From NCBI GenBank assembly GCA_914767715.1, contig OU612073.1:10230001-10294000 (forward strand): DNA of 64,000 bases. The letters run 5' to 3'. Each line of letters begins with the position of its first letter. The first letter of the stretch is position 1. Made by a program: the position numbers and the translations under genes. The notes under the pieces are model-generated. The model was not told the DNA's origin, ran no database searches, and worked only from the letters and a program-made list of their open reading frames with translations. Source of the stretch: Membranipora membranacea. Lineage: Eukaryota; Bryozoa; Gymnolaemata; Cheilostomatida; Membraniporidae. Shown in pieces: positions 37,832-51,271 of this stretch.

Positions 37832-40800
37832 GTATGATAGCATGTGCCATAATCACTACTGCTAGCTTTCAATTTTTATAATCAAGTAGGGTATCTTGAG
37901 CTTAGGGTACAAGCATATAATTTTCAAAATTGCAAAAGACCATCCTGGACCAGCTCTGAAGCCTCAGAATTGATATAATGTGCCATAATTCACCTCCCAA
38001 CAATGCAGAATAATTATAGGGCTGAGCGGAGCTGTTTGATAACACAATGATGTGCTTTCAGGGAACCTGCAGGTTGTTCGGCATAATGTTGACAGAAATT
38101 AAAAGGGAAAGTCCATTAAAATTTCATGGTCAAGTGAGAGATTTAAAAGCTTACAGATAAAACAACATTTAAAAAAACTCTCCCAGTTTTTTTGCTTTCA
38201 ATAAACATGACTAGCATAATATTGATAGAAGCGCTGCCTCATGATGCGTTATTGCAGTCAGATATTGTATAAGTCACATACTGTGCCAGCGAATGCAAAT
38301 AAATTTTCATACAAGTCTGAGACTGAATACAAATGAAAAGAAATACAAACGCCTTGAGCCGAGGCATTCACTGATTGTAAGATATAAAACAAAATAATAA
38401 TATATGTCCATTAGCATAGGTAAATAAAATATAAAGTTTAACAATTGTAAAAACTATAGAATATTTAGGGCAATCAAACTCAATTAACGACTTACGCAAA
38501 TTATTCACAAACCCTACCTGTCGGCGTTTCGTTTGGTGGAAGAAGGTTCGAAGCAATGCATCATGATCACGCCTGCTAAATCAGCAAAAACTGCTCAATC
38601 TTCGCTGTGGCGTTAAACCGACAGTTTGTTAAATTTAAAGCTTGTACCAAGAGAAGCCAACATGGACAAACAAACACACAATTTCAAAGGACATCTCTCG
38701 CTCGCTCTTGTTTTGACTTGACTGTCATGCAGATTGCATCAACAATGCAAAGTTTTTTGGAATAAAGTTAGACAGTAAACATTGATCAAATTTAAGCTTG
38801 GGAGTACCATTTGTCCCTACCATATGAGCAGAGTTAATCTGATGAAATACAACGGACAGATAGAAACATGGAAAGGAAGAGAAATAAGACAGATCATTCC
38901 ATAACGAAAGCCTAAGTAGCTGGGCCTAGTTAGTGCTTAGGCTAGACAGAACTGAACATTGTTGACAGGCCTGAATAGATATAAAGCAACTTGTCAACTA
39001 TTCAATGAAAGTGTTACATAACATGGCTGGCGTATAAAAAGGCAAAACCGCTAAATCCTCTTAGAATTATCAAAAATCTTGTTACTGAAGTGATCGATGC
39101 TGTAAGAATACCACAAAGACAGCCTAGAGCTTGGCTTATCAGGGCACTGACACTGCTCATTTCTTTTCTGAAACATTTCACTAATTTTTTTAAAGAAACC
39201 CAGCCAGATTGCAGGCCAACAACACCAAAGCTAATGGGATATGCAAAGAACGTCATAAACAACGCTTAGATTCAAAAGAAGGCTGAATCAAATAAATCAA
39301 TCTCCTGTTTGGCAATTGCCAACCTGTTTCAAGATGTCACTTGATGGGGTTGTATGGGTTGTATATGAAATAGGAAATGGCCAAAGATGTGATCGCCTGT
39401 TGACATCAGATGCTCACTTCCAAGCCAAGAAATCATTACCATGCTCACATCTAACTCTCAGAACAGAACCGACTGCAATCCAATTCAATTTTAGTCTTGA
39501 TAAAAAAACAATTCGAAATGTCATCAACTGTTAAAAATGATAGCTAATAGAAACTTCAGTGGTTTTGAGGTAGACCTTACTTTTAAACTTCACAGTGAAA
39601 GAGACAATCTCACAAAAGAATCTTAAGTAAATACAAACACAAAGATGAGTGCCATCTACTTGAGATCTTTGAGACACTATTCTACTACTAATAACGGTTA
39701 GTAACAGTTTTAGCACTGTGAGCAAAAGTCTGTGCTGTGTAGAAAGTCAGGAAACTCATTTGTCAACTTCATCTGGGCTTGAAAATCAAAAATGGTAGAA
39801 CAAACACTGACTAACAGACTACACGAGCACAGAGAGCAGTCTTAAGTTAACTCAAACTAAGAGGGCTGTGACACCTTATGTTTATAATAGAATGAATGGG
39901 TAGTAGGGCTTACCTTTTTTCTTCCTTTTTTTTAGTTTTCTTCTGCGAATTTTAATACAAAATTTTATACAAAAACAAAAAACGACAGGACACCTGAGTC
40001 GAGACAAAGACCTGCTACGGACGAGAAAGATAAAAAAGTGATGGCGAAGCCAATTGGACAAAGCAGATTGTGATGACATCATGTCGAGTTACAGCAAAAA
40101 ATCAATTGAGCGTTGGTGGTTGCATCCTAGTCAACAACTTTCGACTCACCACAATAAATCTAGATGTCAGTCTTTGTTAGCCTTGACCATCCAATTTCTT
40201 CCCAATCCTTCAAGTATCCAACGTCTTTCAACTCAACCGCCAACAGTCATACTGATGCAGCATCAGACAGCTTCAATTTGTTTATGATTCGTCACCTCCT
40301 TGACTGATCTTACCACCTTCGTTAACAAGAATTTATGCTGGTATCTCAATACATTCCAAGATACACCTGTGCTCTTAGCCTGGTAGATCAATTTTCCACA
40401 ACCTGGATGATGATGAAAGCCGGATTGCAGAATATTAATATAACATGTTGCATAAACAAACATATCTCCAGTATAAAAAGCCGCATATCTGACCACAAAC
40501 CTTGAACTTTATTTTGTTCAAAACCTCAAACGTCAAGAACAGACGGCTGATATTTTAACACTCAAACCATGTCCCTCCTGCAGTATTCTTCAAGAGTGAC
40601 GTTATACACCAGCCCTATCATCTGTCCTCATGCAAGTTCCTAATGGATAAAGGTCTCTAAAAATACCATCCCATAATTTTGACTTTTGTGGGGGTAGCCT
40701 AGAAGCGTCAGGTATATTTGGTATAGGTTTATCTGTCCCATCGAAAACGCATGATGTTAGTGTAAATTGTTAATGGAAGCAGAGAAGACATGAAAAGAAG

Positions 40801-41775
40801 AAGCTCAGCAAGATATTAGCCCAATAGTTCTAAATAGTAACCTGCAGTCAGAGAACTAGTATACAGACTTCACCGTCACCTAACTAAGAACGAAAAGGCG
40901 AATAAATGACAACTATCCGTAAAATAACCTGTACTGTATGAGCTCAAGCATGTTACAAATGGTAGTCGAATGTATGGGAGTGAAGGTTTCTGCAGCATCA
41001 GATTACTTTCGTGCCATTATGAAAGCAAGCCAACGCTTAACCAAAAGTAAGCACCGAGTGAGCCAGCTCATCTGAGCGGTACACCAGGACAAAAATCAAG
41101 ACAATACAAAGTAACTAACAGTAACATTGTATTACATGGTTACTTCAACATGTCCTTGGAGGTTGGGATAGGAAAAAAACATCAATCATTCAAGGGTTGA
41201 CTGGACAATGAGGTAAAGTATACATTGCATGACACAATAGCACAGCAATTAGATATGTAGCAAGGCTAAAATTGAACAGTTACCAAAAAATACAAGAAGA
41301 GATGAAAAGGGACCACTTATTCTAGGAACAGTTACACATGTATTTTGCACAAAAAGACTATTGAGTGATTGCTCATTGTCAGACAAAACAACACATACCG
41401 TGACCAGACAGTGATTAACCTTCTAGGACACAGAATTAGTGAACAGAACTTCAACTGGTGACAACTTTGTATATCTACAGGGTGAACGAAAGCAGTTGAG
41501 AGTGCTAGCTACACTCCACATGTGAGCAAGAATAGGAGAAAGCACACACGTGGTTGTTGATTGTCTATCTGAGGTCAGGGGGTCAAATAAAAAGGTAAAC
41601 AACAAATTCCACACATTTGATTGGTCAGCTATTTGTCAAGCAACCAATCCAGTGCAAGCTTTGTTTAGATTTCTCAATGATTTTCTAATAACCACAAGCC
41701 CATATAATAATGCAATAGACCACCCAAACAGGACCCAATGCATCAATTCGATACACCCAATACCTTGGTACTGAG

Positions 41776-41800
41776 CAATGAACTAAACCTTAGTTCATTG
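41776..41800. mobile_element. Tiny palindromic element, AATGAACT subfamily, with 7-bp target duplication
   Basis: A 25-bp hairpin with perfect 11-bp arms CAATGAACTAA and a 3-nt loop. It is flanked by identical TACTGAG at 41769-41775 and 41801-41807. It lies in the POLRMT-CELF intergenic region. Confidence 0.85.
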
Positions 41801-42515
41801 TACTGAGTATTGCACCAATTCAAAACATTTATACCTAGGTACTGAGACTTGCAGTTAATATTCATTTTCAATGTATAGTATGTGATTTGCCTAAAAATTC
41901 AACTGTCATCAAAATTTAAGTTAATGTCATTTTAACAGTCATCTTTCATTATTGCACCTTGTATTCCATCAAACAAAACCAGTATTTATAAAGACTAAAG
42001 CATAGCTAACAGCACCATTTACACTTACAGTAATGGGAGAGCTATCATGGCTGTGAAAAGTTGCACTTTCAAAAAATATTATTATTGTGGGTTATGCCTC
42101 ATAAACACCCAGCAGTTGTTGGTAAAAGCTTTGTAAGCAGCATCCCATAAATATACACACCAACCTTCTCGATGCTCAGATTTCAGTCACATTGGTTCAC
42201 AGCAATAATTACTTTTGCACAAAACACACCAGATAATAATTTTGTGAATATACAATTCAGACATAAAAAAATTTCAGCACTACAAACATGATTTCAGTAT
42301 CAACAGCTATAATGAAGAAATTATTTACAAGCGTAATTTACAAACTATTTTACATTCTATCATACACACTTAATTGCATCACATCACATGCTACCATAAT
42401 TTTGGCTAACTGAGCAGTATCTGAACACCACATAGGGCATTTGTTGGACACTGACACAACTGTTATAGAGAATATATGTGCAATCGTTGGTCACCTATCC
42501 AGCTTATTCTACTGT

Positions 42516-45500
42516 TCAGCTAAAGAAATATTCCGATTTCTTAACATCATCTAGGTTAAGTTTACCCTGGGCCGGAACTTTGCTTAGAAGCTGAGACAGA
42601 AATAGGTCACCTGTATCATGGTCTACATATTTCTCGATGAAGTACCTGGATAGATTGTCGAGCACGGGCTGTTTGTATATTGAGATGAATGCATCTCGGC
42701 ACAGCTATGAAAGAAAAGAAACAAACCAATTGTATCCAGTGAGCTTTCTGATAATCCATCAGCTCATGATGGAAAACCTTCAACCCATAAACAAACAAGA
42801 GCCAATGATAAAATAAAAATCTCAAGCCAGTTATATAAAAATAATGTATGGTAATAAAAAATACTGAATTTGTAGTTCGTACAGTTAAATTTAACAACTG
42901 AGGACAACTCCAAATTTAGAGCTAGGATCAACCAGGCAAGATAAACTAGAAAGTTTGGGAAAGAATCTCTCTAACCTAACCTTACTTCCAAACCACCAAA
43001 TTGAGAGAATACTTAAAATTGTTCAATCCAGTGAAGCATTTGTCATGTCTGCACATGATGACAGTACTGATTACTGAGTACTCCTTTTAGAGTGTGAAAT
43101 CATTTTCACATTAACCATCTTGCAACTTTTACTTTTGTGAATTGCACAAAAGAAATATTTAGCAAGTACCACAAAAACAAATACAATAACCGATCATAGA
43201 AGCAAAGCTCTGTGCTATTTACCTCGTTCATCCTATCGACGTCACAGGCATGCGTCCAGTAGCAGTCGTGTACAGATGAGAATACTATTCCCTCCTGGTA
43301 ACACTTGAGAGCCGTCAGTAACATGTGGGTCGAGTCAAACGAGTGAATAAAGTTAGGAGGGAAAGAGTTCCTCTGCTTCTGCTTGTTGACTCGTCTAAAA
43401 GTGAAAATTAAACAATCATAAAGGATGTTGAAAATTCAGATTAATTAGATTGTTAGATTTATTTACCTTTCAAAAGCCACAAATTCAGGATGGTGGAGTC
43501 ATGAGCTTCAATACACCATCAAAATAGCGATCAAATAATTTGGACCATCCATCATTCCATCCTATTTCTGCGTGTATACCTAATCAACCTCTTCTTGCAT
43601 GATGCAATCTTGACAATTCTTTATCGTAAAAAAAAAACATATTCTCTATGGCTAGGGTTATAAGTAAACCCGGTAAGCCTGCATTTGGAGTTGCTCCTCT
43701 TCTATTGATAAGGGGGAACAACTCCAAATACAATTGACCGGGATAGATCTTGATAGGGAGGAAAGTTTAGACTCACAGAAATCTGGATTGGTTTGCCTGT
43801 CTCCAGTAGTCCTGTGTACAGGTCAGACCCAGAGGAGTCTTCCATTCTATAGGCTCATCAGTCTCATCAGTTATCTTAGCAGCGGATAATGTCAGCCAAC
43901 TCTACAATAATAATAATAATCAGGCATCACCAACGTAGTGTAGAAAGCAACATGGAAAGGCATTTGAATGAGCCATCTGGGAATGCTGCCTGAGAGATTA
44001 ATGGCTACATGTGGACAAACCATCCCCTTTATAACAATGTTCTTTGTCACATATAGCCAGCTTGCATGCTTAGTCCACATGTTAACCCTAAAAAAGCTAA
44101 CTCTAAAAATTAAACTACTGAGAACGATAGAATGACAGAGCTCTTTCTTGAAGGATTTGGGTGTTAGCATATTGGTAACAGCACTATGATAGGGGATATA
44201 GAACTGCCCAACCAATGTTTTGGGCTCGAAATACTAAGTACAATAAGATACAAGTAGAAAGCTGATTTTCTAATTTATGAATATCACATATTGTTAAGGG
44301 TATTTGTCTGAATGTATGTATGTACCTTCATTATCTCAAGGGGTGGTTGATAAATAGAAAGCTGGTCTGTCTGCAGTCAAAATTGTTAATTAAAAATGCT
44401 GATGTCTATAAACTGTTTACGATTGCATAAAAAAACTATTTGTAGTGACATAGAATACAAAAATGCAAACGCAGTAAATGATCACACTGACATTGAGATT
44501 ACACTATCAACATGTGTATCTCTGATCGTTAGAGTCATTTTAGTAGCAGTACCCTATCATGTACCCACCCCTAATTAGTGAAATTGACCACGGGTCGTCA
44601 CACCAAATTCCTTGTGATGGAACTCTTACTACGTGAATTAGTTCACCCTCTATCGATCAGAGATATACGTGCAATAGTATATCACGTGATCAGTGTGGTA
44701 AATGATCCCTAAATTCACCTGAATATCTGTGCTGGACTGGAACATGGAGGACATTGTGTTAGACAGTAGGCCGGCTATGTATGTGGCACACTGAGGTAAC
44801 ATCTGTGGATCTATATGTTCAGGCTTCAGAGCTTTGAGCTGCTTGTATATCTGTAGCTTAGCACCGTAATGAGTGACTCCATAAACCTGTGTCATCACTG
44901 TCTGTTTGACAACCTGAACAGATAAAAGATACAGATAGCAGAAGAGGTATCCACCTGAGGGACTCAAACCCAAAACTCTTGTGGCACCAATCGCCTGGCA
45001 GTGAATAGTAAGCGCGCTAACCAAGCGCTAACTGATTGCGCCATCTCACCATCCTCAAAAAAGAGTGGGTTGATGGCGATAATTAGCATGCCTGCTATTC
45101 ACTACTCAGAGTTGTGTTCTGTGTTGTGTTTATAACAGAATCATTGTGAACAACTATGTGACTGGCTGGTTGTGGAATCACAAGGATGTCATGACCTGTA
45201 AAACCTGATACTAAAATTCACCAGACCTATAAAATGATATTTATGAACGCGGCTTATAGTTGTATATATTTTTGTTGGCCATGGATAGTGACTTGTTAGT
45301 GTATAGATTGATCACAGAGGTTATTTGGTGCAATGGTTTATATGTAGTTTTAGGTGTTTGGTGACTAAGAAGACAGAACGATAGGTTTACAACACAGATC
45401 AAAGCATCAATCTGATGTGTTCTAGTCCTAGTTTGTTCCCGTTTGCTTGAATTCGGGTTTGCTCCCCTCCCTTCCACTGATAAGCTGCGGGCAAAAGGCT

Positions 45501-48500
45501 GCCTGCCGTTGATCAGTAGGGGGAAGCAATTCTCAATGTAGGCAAACTGGACCAAATTAGGTCTACATGTGTTCTTAATTCATACCTTTCTTGTTATCAT
45601 GCCTTCTAGTTTTCGAGCCAGTACATGACCCTTTGCTGCGTCTTTCATTCTCAGTTTATCCACAAATGAAGCAAAGTCCGAGTAAGTATCTCTTGGTTTG
45701 TCTGATGGTGTTAGGTTTACTGCTTCTCCTCCCAGCTGGTCCCGTCCCATCGCCGCGTAATGCTGAAGTCCATTACATGAACCATCCTAGATATTGACAA
45801 TAGAACATTCTTTAGATACTAACATATGATAAAAACCAAAATATATGTATATATATATACAGAGTTTTTTACAGATAGAAAAAATTGCGAAAAAGATTTC
45901 TGGTGCCTTTTCTGCTATTTAGGTAATAGGAACAAGAAAACACGCGAACAGGCGCAATAATTAAATTACCAAACTCGCTATTAAGGCGCGCCGTGGTACT
46001 TGATGAGATAACTACAAAATATGAGGCCAAAAGGCCAAGCTATTAGTAAAATTACAAAGTATAACACAGTACTGCATTATTAAATAACTGAGCCTTGTCA
46101 TATCGTTAAAAAAAAGTATATATAATAAGAAAATTGAAGTAATAGTGTATGAATGGAAAGTTTTGGATCGCAAAATGATCTTATGAAAATAAAAGTTTTG
46201 CCAACTTCATCTACTCCAATCATAGAATGGGATAACATCATTATTAAGTCTATGGTAACCACCAATATTCCGCATAATGTAAACTTTGTGTTCAATTATT
46301 GCTCGGTTTCAGAGACGCAGGCCACGACTTGATTTCATTATTATGATTTAGATTGATGGTGATGTTTGGAGCATAGTTTTACCCGACAGACAGCATATAG
46401 ATAACCTACCTGATGAATAGGTAGATGAGAAATATAGTTAACAGGGTCACCACTATCATAAGCCGCCTTCAGCTCCTGACATGCAGCCAGACCAAGCCAT
46501 GGGTCATCAAACGTCTGCCACCACTGTTCTCCCTACAAGTAATTATTATAATATTGATATTAATAAGTAATTATTACCAATAGCATTATGGCTCTAAGTC
46601 TAAGATCTGAGGCTGCGACACTCAAGTCAATAAAATTTAATCAGCCGAAAATAAAAAATCTTGCAAGTAGTTGGCTGATCTGGTCATTGCCTGCAGGAAA
46701 TGGAGCCTGAACAATAAATCAATTTTTCGATGTTTTGTAATTTGACAGTTTTTTAAAGTAATTCCACTCTCTAAAATTCAACAGCTACTCAATAAAATCA
46801 AGCATTCAGTCTTCATTTTCATGTCTATCGTAATCAATCAATAATCAATCAATCAATCAATCACAATCAAATGTGGAATCATGAGTTTGTGGGAGAGCGG
46901 TCTAGGTATGAGCATTGATCTCAATCATAACAGTCCAACTAATGACAGAGATACAAACCTCGAACGGCATCTCAGCACTCTGTAGTATTTTCTCCATGTT
47001 ATCGTTAGCATATTCAAGCCTGTCCTTGTTCGACTCCCTTTTCATAAATCCTGACTGATTAACAAGATGTATTTTCAGCCACTCCAGTCCTCTCTTGCCA
47101 AGTGGTTTTCCTAGATTACATAGAAACCAATAGAGTCTGATGTATGACAATGAGATATATGATGTATGATATAGGGTTTGTAACTGTATGGTATGAATTG
47201 AGAGCACATGATGTGATACATACTCTACATGATGAGAACATTTCCAGTTTTGATGTTGGCATTTCAGCCATGAATTCAAGGTTTTCAATATGAGCAAACT
47301 TGGATTTTTGAAATTCCTTTATATAAGCTATTATGAGAAAATTTACCAAAATCAAAAGCGGAAATTAGAGAAACTTCTAGTCCAATAAAACTTTTCATCC
47401 TGCATGGTCTTTAAGGTCGATTCCATAACGATCCGCTCAAAAGTCTCATACACCAAGTTTAGTTATAGCCTTGCCTGTCTTGACGAGCTTTGTTGGTTAG
47501 TTATTAGGCAGGAATGTGGGACAGCTGTCACTCTAGTCCCTGGACTATCTAGCTGTTCCCGTGCTTTTTATACTATATATTTTATTTCTTTCCATTACAT
47601 GCATTCTTTTATATCTGTCCTTTTAGCATAATAAAAACAAAACCCAAGTTTATCGTACCTTTAGCAAAGTGTAGAAGAGATCTCCTCGGTCCATCTGATG
47701 TGGGGCTAAAGAACACTGAATAGGCATAGACTCTACCACGGAAATCCAAATACGAGGGAAACCAGAATATCTTATCTTTCACCTACATCATAACAATCAT
47801 ACAATTTAATTTGTCATACTTGTGCATGATGATAAGGCTTGATGACATATCAAAACAGCATATAAGTGGCCATCTAATCTCTGTTTCCCTTATGAGTTAA
47901 TCGACAGTAATCTAAGGAACGGTAATCAGGCAAATTTAGCTACAATTGGTTGAAACATGGAATACATTTACACCAGCCACGTCAAGGATTGTGCATTAAC
48001 TGTATCCTTAAAGTGTAGTCTCTAACTAAAACGAAAAACCAGAATGTAAAACAAATAATAACAATTATTTATTATTACACAGTCCATGTACTCACATAGT
48101 TAGCTACAGATAGGGAGAGAGAGTAGGAGCATCTCTCTGAGTAAGCTTCTGCTCTCTTTGTGCGCAGCAAGGATTGTATCATCTTATCAGAGTACAAACT
48201 TTCATCTCTATAAGATTCAATAAAACGTAAACATGAAAATGCATCAGAATAAACTTTTAAGTCTGAAAGATTAAGATGAAATTTTACTTTATGAATTAGC
48301 ACATATTTTGGTGGAAGAATAAGAAACAAGGTAATAGTAGAAAAACAGTTTACTCTTCATCAACACCAACAATTTTTTTTCAATTTTCAACAGAAAAATC
48401 TGAATCTTAAGAAACGGCACAATTTCTATTCATGTTTTGGCCATTTGAGGCCCTATGGTACATTCTGCAGTTCTTTTTAGCTATTAAGATTGGCATGCCA

Positions 48501-51240
48501 CCCAAAAGGAAATAAGATATCAAATTTGTACTTTTGAAAACCAACCAGTTAAATTACAGATTGGTCGAAAAATCGATAAGTCGTCTTCCCATGTAAATAA
48601 AAAATTCACTCACTGTTGTATCATCAAGTCTTCCACTCTAATACTGTGTGGCTCCCTGGGAATCTTTAGCTTTACGTCACCTCCATTATAAAACAAGCCC
48701 ACCACATTGTCATACATATACTGGTTGACTTTCCAGGCAGTACTGGAGAGTGAGTTTAGAGCGTCCAGTAGAGGGGCTAGCTCCTCCTCTGTGCCCACTT
48801 TACTCCCTTCTACTTGCTTGACAAGACGGCCTAATGAAAAAGTCACAACCAAATCTAATACAGTATTTCAGTGCCTGAGAGGAAAATTGATCTGAAGAGT
48901 TCTTGGAAGTGAAAGATGCCACAATTAAATATCTGGGTAAACAGCTTAGATACGGATAAAATTACTTGCAGTAACAACTTACAGGAAATGAAACCTGTCG
49001 ATAATGCACCCTTTGTTTGATTTTTATTTATCGTAAGTGTGAAACATGATGACTGTTGGACTATATCACAATTTTACATTTCTCTCACAAGACTAAATCA
49101 AACACCTATGGCCAAATCTCATAAGATTGTTTGGGGAAGTTACTCCCAGCTTTTCATTTAGGTCTGAGAGTGTAGCCGCGCCCTTATAGCGATACACGGA
49201 TGGATGTTGCACATGGGGATTCATTGAGCTTGTAAATTAGCTCAAGATTAATTTCACAAGCTATTTTTATCCAAAACATGAGAGCTATTGTCACAAGAGT
49301 CATGTGACCTGCAGAGACCCATCAAAGAGGCAAAATGTGGAGGAGCTTATTTTGTATGGTTATATCTCAGGAAGTTATGTGTGTTAACTTCAGAGTATGA
49401 ATTAGGATACATTGATGGATTTAATGTGAAAGTAAGAAGTTGGTGGACCAATAATACCAATAAGACATTATTGTTCAGAGTAAATGTTGCATTGTTGTAC
49501 TCAAGATTGCCACCGATAGACAAACCAAGATAGCTGACAATAACATGTGACTTGGGAGTTGTCTCCACAACATCAAAGACAACACAACTCTTAACTATAT
49601 AACAATTACCATAGCTGGGACCTCACCTGACTGTCTGAAAAACATGCCCACATCAGGTTTTAACCAGGGTATGGGAGGAACAAGCGAGGGTAAGGATTTG
49701 CTGTTCATCTGTGTGTGTGTATTATAACATCGCTCGTTAACAAACTGTTCTAGAAAAGGATGTGTCTACAACATAAAATCACAGGTGCACTTAGAATGCG
49801 GGTATTTTGTTTGAATAGTTTAACAGGATATTCCATCCGTACTTGTTTGAGGGCCTAGGTAGATTATAAATAGTGGAAATTACGGGATGTGCCACAAAAA
49901 CGCACTATACCATGGAATCTTTGTGATAATAAGCAGCAAGAAATTTCCTTTATACACCTATTTGGACACAACACAATATATATCAACTGACCCGATCATG
50001 AATAAAAAACCAGAACATATTTACACACATCGATTATCCATCAAAACCTACAAAACGCATTGCTTCAACAGTTTTCAAGCTGTACACAGCCCAACATAAT
50101 AATTGTATGTCGAATTCATGGACTTTCATTTTATCATCATTAATATTATTAAGTCTTGGTTGACATTCATTAATTGAACTCTGCTTCAGCAGTTTCCAAG
50201 CTATACACGGCCCAACATAATAATTGTATGCCGATATCATAGACTTACATTTCATTTTATTATTTAGTTTATTATTAAGTCTATGGTTGACATTCAATAA
50301 TTGAACTCTGCTTACCTTGAGTTGATAAGATCCGACATGGTTGGCATGTTGGTTTGGAGCCCAGGCTAGATAAAAGGCCAGTACATTGGATGAGTCAGCA
50401 TCACTATGCTGCTCTGCATTATCGCTGCCATCCGGTTTCAAGCTTGAGCCAAAGTCCGGAGGCAATGTCAGGCTGTGCACAAACATATTGAGCAGTAGGT
50501 TTCCAATCTGCAAAAAAACATACAACACAAAGGGATAATTTGTTACATCCTGAATTTTGTCTACGGAGTCATGGTCATTGAGTCCACAGTGTTGGTGCTA
50601 ATCTTGCTACCCATATACTGTAAAAGAGTAAATGTTAGCTTGAGTCATGGACTTAATAATAATAATTTATAATAATTTAGTATCAAGTCTATGGCTTGAG
50701 TTTAGTTGAGGTCATTTGGGGGTGACTTAATAATAGCTGGCACCAATTTTCCCAAACCAAGGTTGGAATGGAGCAATGATACTGTGTAAATGTTAGCTAG
50801 CAATAAATTTCCCTATCTCAGGATAAAAGCAAAAATTTGAACCTTTCCTCAGCGAATATTCACCCTCCAGGGTTTATGGTAAAAAAAGGAGGATATAGGT
50901 AAGCAGCTGTTACTTCAAGTTTTAAATATAAATATATAAAAATAACTTAAATAAATAATATATAAATTACTTAAATATAAATGACTTACAGTTTTAAATA
51001 TCTGTAACGTCCAGTAGGGGTTGTTAGCAGAATTACGATTATACACCTCATCGGCATCACATTGCTGGTACATTTGACGGTGAGGACTATACCATGTCTT
51101 CTCTTGAAAACACGCCTCTGAGTATTTCTCATAAGCTTCTGACAGCTACAAAAAGCCACAAAAATATTAATAGCACCGTAATGTAATATCACAAAGTTTC
51201 TTAATGCTTTACAATTGATATATGTATAAACATATAGTTT

Positions 51241-51271
<31 letters not shown>

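Larger units (their letters stand above)
34192..42515. other. 8.3 kb without a recognised gene (CELF upstream / POLRMT downstream)
   Basis: This region should hold the CELF promoter and the POLRMT 3' UTR. Short open frames occur (for example plus 36637-36888 and minus 39014-39262), but none has recognisable domains or partners. It contains a three-copy repeat (35063-35289) and two tiny palindromic elements (37819 and 41776). Confidence 0.5.

Noticed and set aside
39014-39262. 82-codon minus-strand frame rich in hydrophobic residues
   Set aside because: Looks membrane-like but has no supporting exons or recognisable family.
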